This document shows positions 1 to 4,524 of a stretch of 6,927 nucleotides of DNA, piece after piece; the first letter of the stretch is position 1, and each line of letters begins with the position of its first letter. The notes beneath the pieces were generated by a model. That model saw only the letters and a list, made by a program, of their open reading frames with translations. It was not told the DNA's origin and did no database searches. The stretch is from CADCWN01 sp039810045 (GTDB lineage: Bacteria; Chloroflexota; Chloroflexia; Thermomicrobiales; CADCWN01). Both the position numbers and the translations under genes were made by a program. The DNA lies in contig JBDHWF010000174.1 of assembly GCA_039810045.1 (NCBI GenBank), positions 1 through 6,927 on the forward strand. The letters are read 5' to 3'.

Positions 1-968
1 GTTGCTTCTTCGGTGATGGGGCCATTGGTGCGCGTGGGCCGCAGTTCCTGTTGCAACTGTGCGCCGATAATCTGCCAGAGATCAGCGATGCAGGCTGGGG
101 CATAGACTTTCGCCAGATCCAGCTCGCCTTTCCCGCTCAACTGTCCCAGGATATAGGCGATATCTTCACCAGAGGCGACTTTGCGTCGCCACAGTTCTTT
201 GACCATCCGATCAGAAGCCGCTTTGAACGCTTCATCTTCCTGGCTCAGTTTATTGATGAAGTCGACAACCTTCTGCCGATAGGAGAGTTTCTGAACACTC
301 TCCACATAAATCTGACCCAGCCAGCGGCCTTTGCCTTCGGCGGGCTCCTGGCCCAGATAGAAGGCGCGATAGCACCAGAGGCACGAGATGACGTGTCGCC
401 CAATATCGCCAATATAGTTGGCCCGAATGACCTGCAGGCCAGCGTGGTCAAGGATGTTGCAGAGCGCATTCCCCAGCGCCGCATTGCGGAGGTGGCCGAC
501 ATGAAAGGCTTTGTGCGTATTGGGCTGCGAGAACTCGACCATGACTCGTTCGTCAATTGCTGCCCCGCGACCGTAGGCAGCACCTTCCGCCAGCACCCGT
601 TGCACTGTTTGCAACGCCGCCGACGCCGCATCAAAGTAAATATTGACAAAGCCATTGACCGCCTCTACGCGGTCTGCCGCACCAGCAGCAACTAAGCGCT
701 CGGCCAGGCGCTCGGCGATCTCCTGGGCTTTGGCGTTGGTGATGCCAGCGGCCTTCGCCTTCGCCTCTTTCTTTTCTAACCCTGCCGTCGCTACTGCAAT
801 ATCGGCGGCGGCAGCCTGCCCCGCCAGTGACTTCGCCACGGAGGTGGCAGCACCCCAGGCTCCAGAGAAGGGAATTCTCCGTAGGTCGATTGATTTCGGC
901 TGATAGCCAAGTTCGGCTAAGACCTGGGCGATCCGCTCTTTGATCACCCCTTCTTTTTCTGCTGACAT
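1..968 (-). CDS. argS: Arginyl-tRNA synthetase, N-terminal part (runs off the window)
   Basis: Class I aminoacyl-tRNA synthetase that charges tRNA-Arg in the cytoplasm. The reading frame is open from an ATG at 968 to the window edge, giving 322 codons. Residues about 1-112 look like the ArgRS-specific N-terminal tRNA-binding domain, ending in VEAVNGFVNIYF. The catalytic Rossmann domain starts with VEFSQPNTHKAFHVGHLRN; its HIGH-type motif is HVGH at residues 156-159 (bases 492-503). It is followed by NYIGDIG, also typical of ArgRS. The KMSKS loop and anticodon-binding domain would lie beyond position 1. The start is supported by a GGAGG Shine-Dalgarno (977-981) 8 nt upstream. The gene lies 147 bp downstream of rmlA on the same strand, with a hairpin between, so it may be a separate transcript. 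Identification is firm; the total length cannot be judged. Confidence 0.95.
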   Translation of the reverse strand, partial: MSAEKEGVIKERIAQVLAELGYQPKSIDLRRIPFSGAWGAATSVAKSLAGQAAAADIAVATAGLEKKEAKAKAAGITNAKAQEIAERLAERLVAAGAADRVEAVNGFVNIYFDAASAALQTVQRVLAEGAAYGRGAAIDERVMVEFSQPNTHKAFHVGHLRNAALGNALCNILDHAGLQVIRANYIGDIGRHVISCLWCYRAFYLGQEPAEGKGRWLGQIYVESVQKLSYRQKVVDFINKLSQEDEAFKAASDRMVKELWRRKVASGEDIAYILGQLSGKGELDLAKVYAPACIADLWQIIGAQLQQELRPTRTNGPITEEA

Positions 969-1050
969 TGCCGTTGCCTCCCAGTCATATTCGATTGCGC
1001 TTCGGCGCCTACTACGCCGTACTGTTCACCAAATTCTTGCGCTGACGAGA

Positions 1051-1081
1051 AACGGGATGCGGCCAGATCCCGCACCCCGTC
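1051..1081 (-). terminator. GC-rich hairpin between rmlA and argS (terminator or attenuator candidate)
   Basis: Read on the minus strand, arms at 1080-1070 and 1062-1052 pair over 11 bp (ACGGGGTGCGG with CCGCATCCCGT), with one G.U pair and a 7-nt loop. A further G.U closes the base. It lies 35 bp after the rmlA stop and about 83 nt before the argS start. The downstream sequence is only weakly T-rich (GTTTCTCG), so it is not a classical intrinsic terminator. It could end or attenuate the upstream transcript or act as a leader structure for argS. There is no T-box motif. Confidence 0.5.
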
Positions 1082-1115
1082 ATACTCAGCTTCGTTCACG
1101 AGTTGCGGTAGCACG

Positions 1116-1880
1116 TTACCCTACGGTCTTCTGGGGAAGGCTGCTCGGTGCCGCTTCCGCACTCAGCGCCTTTTCCGCCCAGAAGACGTTACTACGGTAA
1201 AGACTCTCGAATGTGCCAGCATCACTCCAGAAGCCTTTGAGCTCTTCCCAGTGTAATTGCCCATCTGCCAGATAGAAATTGTTCACATCAGTAATCTCAA
1301 GTTCACCACGGCCTGATGGCTGCAAGCGATGAATGTAATTGAAGACCTCGCGGTCATACATATAGAGGCCACTGACCGCAAAATTGCTCTGCGGTTGTGT
1401 TGGCTTTTCTTCAATCGTCACGATCCGTGTGGGATCGGCAGGATCAAAAACCGGGCAGCCATACCGCTCAGGGTCATGAACCTCTTTCAAGAAGATCTTG
1501 GCACCAGCAGAAAAACTCTCGACAGCGGGGCGAATATCGGCATCAGTCGTATTATCGCCAAGGATGACCACTATCGACTCGTCATCGGCAAAGTCTTCAC
1601 ACAACCCAAGCGCCTGGGCGATCCCCCCCTCTTGCTCCTGGTAGGTATATTCCAGATGCCGCAAACCAAGCTGCCGTCCGTTCTGGAGGACACGCAGATA
1701 GTCACCAGCGTGTGGCCCGCCGGTGACAATGATCACTTCATCAATTCCCGCATTGACCAGGGTGGCGATCGGGTAAAAAACCATTGGCCGATCATAGATC
1801 GGCAGCAGGTGCTTATTGGTTGCGTGCGTCAATGGGTAGAGCCGACTTCCTAGTCCGCCCCCCAGAATCACCCCTTTCAC
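1116..1880 (-). CDS. rmlA: Glucose-1-phosphate thymidylyltransferase, short form
   Basis: Cytoplasmic nucleotidyltransferase that makes dTDP-glucose from glucose-1-phosphate and dTTP, the first step towards dTDP-rhamnose and other deoxysugars of surface polysaccharides. The 254-residue product has the nucleotide-binding loop GGGLGSRLYPLT (7-18), NKHLLPIYDRPM (22-33) with the conserved lysine, GDN (108-110), EKP (158-160), EITDVNN (195-201) and WSDAGT (218-223) with the expected metal-binding aspartate. At 254 residues it lacks the C-terminal extension of the roughly 290-residue enterobacterial enzymes and matches the short form. I place the start at GTG 1880, where GGGGGAGG (1887-1894) sits 6 nt upstream; the in-frame TTG at 1901 would put that Shine-Dalgarno inside the gene. 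It follows the small membrane protein gene by 29 bp, suggesting co-transcription. No rmlB, rmlC or rmlD is visible in the window. Nucleotide specificity (dTTP versus UTP) is a family inference. Confidence 0.88.
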   Translation of the reverse strand: MKGVILGGGLGSRLYPLTHATNKHLLPIYDRPMVFYPIATLVNAGIDEVIIVTGGPHAGDYLRVLQNGRQLGLRHLEYTYQEQEGGIAQALGLCEDFADDESIVVILGDNTTDADIRPAVESFSAGAKIFLKEVHDPERYGCPVFDPADPTRIVTIEEKPTQPQSNFAVSGLYMYDREVFNYIHRLQPSGRGELEITDVNNFYLADGQLHWEELKGFWSDAGTFESLYRSNVFWAEKALSAEAAPSSLPQKTVG

Positions 1881-1909
1881 TCGCCGCCTCCCCCGCAACA
1901 ATACGCACG

Positions 1910-2170
1910 CTAGACGCGCTTTTCTACTTCTTCCTCGATGATTTCTTCTTCGTCTTCGTACTCATCGTCTTCATATTCAACGCCATCCTGGCGCATCAGG
2001 ATGATCCCGGCAATGACCAGGACGATGCCCAGCACCAACCCTAAGAGTTGCTTCCAACCGAAGCTCGACGTTGGCGCACCCAGACCAACCTGATCAGCAA
2101 GTGCCGAGACCAGGGCCAGGAGCACCCCCACCACAATAAACGCAATGGCTAAAATGCGACTTTGCGACAT
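1910..2170 (-). CDS. Small two-helix membrane protein with acidic C-terminal tail
   Basis: I do not recognise this 86-residue protein. Residues 6-25 (ILAIAFIVVGVLLALVSALA) and about 42-59 (LLGLVLGIVLVIAGIILM) are hydrophobic and long enough to cross the membrane. They are joined by a roughly 16-residue loop containing GAPTSSFGWK. Residues 62-83 form a striking tail in which 15 of 22 are Asp or Glu. By the positive-inside rule the short N-terminus (MSQSR) would be cytoplasmic, and so would the acidic tail after two crossings; this is inference. The ATG at 2170 is preferred because GAGGGAG (2177-2183) lies 6 nt upstream. Upstream in-frame codons would extend the protein to 98 residues with no better signal. 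It is the likely first gene of a transcript with rmlA. Confidence 0.72.
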   Translation of the reverse strand: MSQSRILAIAFIVVGVLLALVSALADQVGLGAPTSSFGWKQLLGLVLGIVLVIAGIILMRQDGVEYEDDEYEDEEEIIEEEVEKRV

Positions 2171-2185
2171 CTTCTTCTCCCTCAC

Positions 2186-2208
2186 CAGTGCCATTGATTG
2201 CGGCACTG
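2186..2208 (-). promoter_or_regulatory. Inverted repeat in the leader of the membrane protein gene
   Basis: CAGTGCC (2186-2192) and GGCACTG (2202-2208) form a perfect 7-bp inverted repeat with a 9-nt spacer. On the minus-strand mRNA it folds just before the GAGGGAG ribosome-binding site, with two bases between. It could be a protein-binding operator downstream of the promoter or an mRNA hairpin affecting ribosome access. No regulator can be named. Confidence 0.4.
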
Positions 2209-2252
2209 TGTCTGATCATCTGCCCCTGCACCTCTGCAAGAATGCGCGTTAG

Positions 2253-2261
2253 AGTATACCA
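2253..2261 (-). promoter_or_regulatory. Extended -10 promoter for the membrane protein/rmlA transcript
   Basis: Minus-strand TGGTATACT contains TATACT (5/6 match to TATAAT) preceded by TG plus one base, an extended -10 element. No good -35 hexamer is seen 16-18 bp upstream, which is acceptable for this promoter type. A start near 2246 would give a leader of about 75 nt. An imperfect inverted repeat (2260-2287) overlaps the promoter's upstream edge. Confidence 0.45.
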
Positions 2262-2287
2262 TGCACCCACGCCTGGGTCGGTGTATG
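2260..2287. repeat. Imperfect inverted repeat in the 2171-2427 divergent region
   Basis: CATGCACC (2260-2267) and GGTGTATG (2280-2287) match in 7 of 8 positions as an inverted repeat with a 12-bp spacer. Inside it, offset, lies ACCCA-CGCC-TGGGT (2265-2278). The site covers the -35 region of the minus-strand promoter, where a repressor or activator could bind. It is short and could be chance. Confidence 0.3.
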
Positions 2288-2350
2288 CAGAAAAACGCTG
2301 CTAATCAACAGTGGTTGCAGCAAAATTGCCTGTTTCTACTGACACAAAAG

Positions 2351-2379
2351 TTGACAACGGTATTTATAGCGACTATGCT
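2351..2379 (+). promoter_or_regulatory. Sigma-70 type promoter of the HspR-like regulator
   Basis: A perfect -35 TTGACA (2351-2356) is followed after exactly 17 bp by TATGCT (2374-2379, 4/6 match to TATAAT). Transcription would begin near 2386, 20-40 nt before the two plausible ATG starts. This rules out the far-upstream GTG at 2311 as a start from this promoter. The nine bases GTTGACAAC (2350-2358) are themselves palindromic around the central A. I see no consensus HAIR element (CTTGAGT-N7-ACTCAAG). Confidence 0.7.
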
Positions 2380-2427
2380 CAATGGCGTATATCAGGCCGA
2401 TTACTCATGGTCGACAAGGATCAGGCA

Positions 2428-2808
2428 ATGCCAGAGGAAACCCCCGTTTATGTCATCAGCGTGGCTGCCCGCCTGCTCAATGTTCATCCGCAAACGCTGC
2501 GGAATTACGAACGAGCTGGTTTTCTGCGGCCCACCCGCACCGAAGGTCGACGGCGGCTCTATTCAGCCAGCGACATTGAACAGTTACGACACCTGATCGG
2601 CACGGTAGAACAATTTGGCCTCAACCTCACTGGCTTGAAAGTCTTGCTCACGCTGCAAAGCGAACTGCAAGCCCTGCACACTACGCTTGATCGCCCACTC
2701 GCCGCGACCGAAGCCGAGGCAGCGCGGGAACAGGTCGCAAGACTCCTGTTGCTGCTCACTGGCGATCTGACACACCTGCCCCCTGATGCCGAGGAACCAG
2801 ACGAGTAA
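2428..2808 (+). CDS. hspR: MerR-superfamily transcriptional regulator, HspR-like
   Basis: A DNA-binding regulator of 126 residues. Residues 7-27 (VYVISVAARLLNVHPQTLRNY) form the MerR-type helix-turn-helix. ERAGFLRPTRTEGRRRLYSASDI (28-50) is the wing and second recognition segment. GLNLTGLKVLL (64-74) is the signature seen in HspR heat-shock repressors, where the usual form is GvNLaGvk. A leucine-rich helix (75-110) probably dimerises, and the tail is acidic. There are no MerR-type metal-binding cysteines. The ATG at 2428 has AAGGA (2416-2420) 7 nt upstream; the ATG at 2407 would add seven residues and remains possible. No dnaK, grpE or dnaJ gene is nearby, so the heat-shock role is only family-based. 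The stop is 10 bp from the convergent rpoN stop. Assignment to the MerR superfamily is firm; the name hspR is probable. Confidence 0.8.
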   Translation: MPEETPVYVISVAARLLNVHPQTLRNYERAGFLRPTRTEGRRRLYSASDIEQLRHLIGTVEQFGLNLTGLKVLLTLQSELQALHTTLDRPLAATEAEAAREQVARLLLLLTGDLTHLPPDAEEPDE

Positions 2809-2809
2809 C

Positions 2810-2825
2810 GCGCTGCGCTCAGCGC
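2810..2825. terminator. GC hairpin at the convergent hspR/rpoN 3' ends
   Basis: GCGCTG (2810-2815) and CAGCGC (2820-2825) form a perfect 6-bp stem with a 4-nt loop; an alternative register pairs TGCGCT with AGCGCA (2814-2826). It begins 2 nt after the HspR-like stop and overlaps the rpoN TGA (2819-2821). Neither side has a strong T-tract, so it is a weak candidate for bidirectional termination. Confidence 0.35.
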
Positions 2826-4246
2826 ATTGTTGAGGGCAAGATCCCGAGTTCAGCACGATATTTCGCCACCGTACGCCGCGCAATCCGAATCCCCTGTTGC
2901 AACAAGCGACTACAAATCTCCCGGTCAGTCAGCGGTTGCCCCTTCGCCCGTTCCTTAATGATCATCTCGCGGATCACATCTTTGATCGACAGCGATGGTG
3001 TAAAGAAGTCGCTGAAGGGAATCACCTTACGAGTGGGCAACATCACATATTTGTTCGCGGTGGCCCGACTGACGGTCGACTCATGCACCCCAACTTGCTG
3101 CGCAACTATCGCGCGCGTTAGGGGGCGCAACTCGCGTACACCGCCACGCAGAAAATCTTCCTGCAATTCGACCAGACAGAGCGCAATCTTCCGTAACGTC
3201 TCTCGCCGCTGCTGGATATTAGCGATGAACACTTTCGCTCGGGAAGTAAACTCTCGGATATGCTTCCGCTCGGAATCGCTCACGTTGGGCTGCGCCTCTT
3301 TCTGGGCCAGCGATGCGGCGATCTGGTCATACATCGAATTCATCCGCAGGTAAAAATGACGGGCCTCAACTACCTCAACCAGAAACTCTCCTTCATGTAG
3401 CGAAATCACGACATCAGGAGCGACGTAGGCGGCACTGCTGGGGCTTTTCCATGATCGCGCTTCCTGGCTCTGCAAGGGAAAGGGACTGAGTTGGCTGCGG
3501 ATAAAGTCCCGCGCTTCTTCAACTGCTTCGGTAGAAATCGCTAATTCCCCTGCGATATAGCCATATTTATGCGCGCCAAGATCTTCCAGATACTGATCCA
3601 CAATCTGCCGTACCGTGTCCGAAACTGCGGCGTTGTTGCGACTGAGATAGTCGAGCTGGAGCATCAAGCACTCGCGCATATTCCGTGCGGCGACACCAAT
3701 CGGCGCAATCTGCTGAATCACCAATAAGATTGCCTCAACCTCATCTTCAGTACGATCGAACGTTTCTGCAACACTGGCGAGCGCAATCGTCAGGTAGCCA
3801 CGCTCATCAAGGCTCTCGATCAGGTATTCAGCAATGGGCATCTCGTCTGGCTCGAGTATCGTACTGACATCCGAAAGAATCTGCTCTGGCAGGCTCGCTT
3901 CTGACGCGATCAGAGTCATCGGGTCAAAGTCGTCATCAGCGATCCCATTCGGCGATTGCTGCGTCAGCACTTCGGGATGATCTTCGTAGTTGGTTTCCTG
4001 GCGTTCCATCTGCTGATTCGTCAGGCAAATCGGGCAGAACGACCCCTCAATCACCCCACCACACATGGGGCAGATCTCTTTATCATCCATTTCCAGGGCG
4101 GGATTCGCCAGCATCTCTTCACGGATAACTTCTTGCAGTTCCTGGCGCGAGAGACTGAGAATGTAGTTTGCTTCAATCAGGCTTGGCGATACCCACTGCC
4201 GCATCTCAGCGGACATCTCCATACCCGCATCCATCCGCATACTCAT
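2819..4246 (-). CDS. rpoN: RNA polymerase sigma-54 factor with a zinc-ribbon insert
   Basis: Sigma-54 directs RNA polymerase to -24/-12 promoters, where melting requires an AAA+ activator. The 475-residue protein has region I (about 17-52, ending SLSRQELQEVIREEMLANPALE), then CPMCGG (59-64) and FCPIC (70-74), giving Cys59/62/71/74 in a CxxC-x8-CxxC zinc-ribbon arrangement. An acidic linker (about 85-115) follows. The core-binding domain carries LIESLDERGYL (142-152) and GVAARNMRECLMLQL (184-198). The DNA-binding region has the helix-turn-helix LTRAIVAQQVGVHESTVSRA (376-395), and the RpoN box ARRTVAKYR (456-464) reads the -24 element. All regions are present and the length matches the usual 470-480. 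The ATG at 4246 has AAGGGA (4254-4259) 7 nt upstream. Oddities are the cysteine cluster and a region I poor in glutamine and preceded by a Met-rich N-terminus. No enhancer-binding activator is in the window. Confidence 0.95.
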   Translation of the reverse strand: MSMRMDAGMEMSAEMRQWVSPSLIEANYILSLSRQELQEVIREEMLANPALEMDDKEICPMCGGVIEGSFCPICLTNQQMERQETNYEDHPEVLTQQSPNGIADDDFDPMTLIASEASLPEQILSDVSTILEPDEMPIAEYLIESLDERGYLTIALASVAETFDRTEDEVEAILLVIQQIAPIGVAARNMRECLMLQLDYLSRNNAAVSDTVRQIVDQYLEDLGAHKYGYIAGELAISTEAVEEARDFIRSQLSPFPLQSQEARSWKSPSSAAYVAPDVVISLHEGEFLVEVVEARHFYLRMNSMYDQIAASLAQKEAQPNVSDSERKHIREFTSRAKVFIANIQQRRETLRKIALCLVELQEDFLRGGVRELRPLTRAIVAQQVGVHESTVSRATANKYVMLPTRKVIPFSDFFTPSLSIKDVIREMIIKERAKGQPLTDREICSRLLQQGIRIARRTVAKYRAELGILPSTMR

Positions 4247-4315
4247 GACACTATCCCTTCATCGCTCAGCAGATCACCGCTATCAGGAGCAGGAATAGTT
4301 GCCCTGCCCGTACTG

Positions 4316-4321
4316 AGTATA
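4316..4321 (-). promoter_or_regulatory. Alternative -10 element for rpoN
   Basis: Minus-strand TATACT (5/6 match to TATAAT) lies about 70 nt before the rpoN ATG. No recognisable -35 is found at 16-18 bp spacing and the extended TG is absent (the context is GTTATACT). It is the weaker of two candidate rpoN promoters. Confidence 0.25.
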
Positions 4322-4336
4322 ACGGTAATTGGGTTT

Positions 4337-4352
4337 CCACGCACCTCCGTGG
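4337..4352. repeat. Interrupted palindrome overlapping the -24 element
   Basis: CCACG-N6-CGTGG is a perfect 5-bp inverted repeat with a 6-bp spacer, and its right arm includes the TGG of the sigma-54 -24 element. It could be an operator that competes with sigma-54 holoenzyme. It is short enough to be coincidental. Confidence 0.3.
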
Positions 4353-4365
4353 CACAATTCTTGCT
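4350..4365 (+). promoter_or_regulatory. Sigma-54 (-24/-12) promoter driving moeA
   Basis: TGGCAC (4350-4355), five bases, then TTGCT (4361-4365) matches the sigma-54 consensus TGGCAC-N5-TTGC(A/T) at every defined position. Exactly 10 bp separate the invariant GG (4351-4352) from the invariant GC (4363-4364). It points at moeA and lies in the divergent region next to rpoN itself. The transcript would start near 4376, giving a leader of about 150 nt. I could not identify activator-binding sites; candidates would lie 80-200 bp upstream, which falls inside the rpoN leader and 5' coding sequence. Confidence 0.72.
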
Positions 4366-4385
4366 GCAATATGATGTTATGTCAA
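4357..4385 (-). promoter_or_regulatory. Sigma-70 type promoter for rpoN, overlapping the sigma-54 promoter
   Basis: On the minus strand a perfect TTGACA (4385-4380) is followed after 17 bp by AAGAAT (4362-4357, 4/6 match to TATAAT). A start near 4350 gives a leader of about 105 nt before the rpoN ATG. Its -10 lies between and partly over the -24 and -12 elements of the plus-strand sigma-54 promoter, so the two polymerase forms could not occupy the region together. Confidence 0.45.
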
Positions 4386-4459
4386 CCAAGCTGTGCCAAA
4401 TAGCGTTAATCGATTCCTCGCTCACGCTGCCTGTGACGCACCCGACACCGTACAGCAAG

Positions 4460-4468
4460 TGCTATGAT
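4460..4468 (+). promoter_or_regulatory. Proximal extended -10 promoter for moeA
   Basis: TGCTATGAT combines TG-N with TATGAT (5/6 match to TATAAT), an extended -10 element. No convincing -35 sits 16-18 bp upstream. A start near 4475 would give a 50-nt leader. It would provide basal moeA transcription alongside the distal sigma-54 promoter. Confidence 0.45.
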
Positions 4469-4524
4469 GGCAACAGGTAGATGAGGCTCAGGTTATACCG
4501 CAGATACGCCACCCAAGGAGTATG

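Noticed and set aside
51..695. Long plus-strand frame over the argS region
   Set aside because: It is the antisense shadow of argS, whose minus-strand frame shows clear synthetase motifs.
969..1115. T-box leader for argS
   Set aside because: The region is short and lacks the conserved T-box sequence and antiterminator arrangement.
1329..1853. Plus-strand 174-codon frame inside rmlA
   Set aside because: It is antisense to a well-conserved nucleotidyltransferase and has no domain of its own.
2350..2382. HAIR-type operator formed by TTGAC and GCTCAA around the HspR-like promoter
   Set aside because: The half-sites are imperfect and about 20 bp apart, where HAIR sites have a 7-bp spacer.
2311..2427. 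GTG at 2311 as the start of the HspR-like gene
   Set aside because: It lies upstream of the TTGACA-N17-TATGCT promoter, and the extra residues are not part of the MerR fold. The ATG at 2428 has a good Shine-Dalgarno.
4243..4458. 71-codon minus-strand ORF whose TGA overlaps the rpoN ATG as ATGA
   Set aside because: It would start with TTG, has no internal methionine and no ribosome-binding site, resembles no family I know, and covers the divergent promoter region. The ATGA overlap is probably chance.
3956..4480. Plus-strand 174-codon frame across the rpoN 5' end and the intergenic region
   Set aside because: It is antisense to conserved rpoN codons and continues through promoter sequence, with no recognisable domain.
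4376..4521. Moco riboswitch in the moeA leader
   Set aside because: I could not find a stable multi-stem fold or recognisable conserved blocks; only short weak pairings are present. A covariance-model search would decide.
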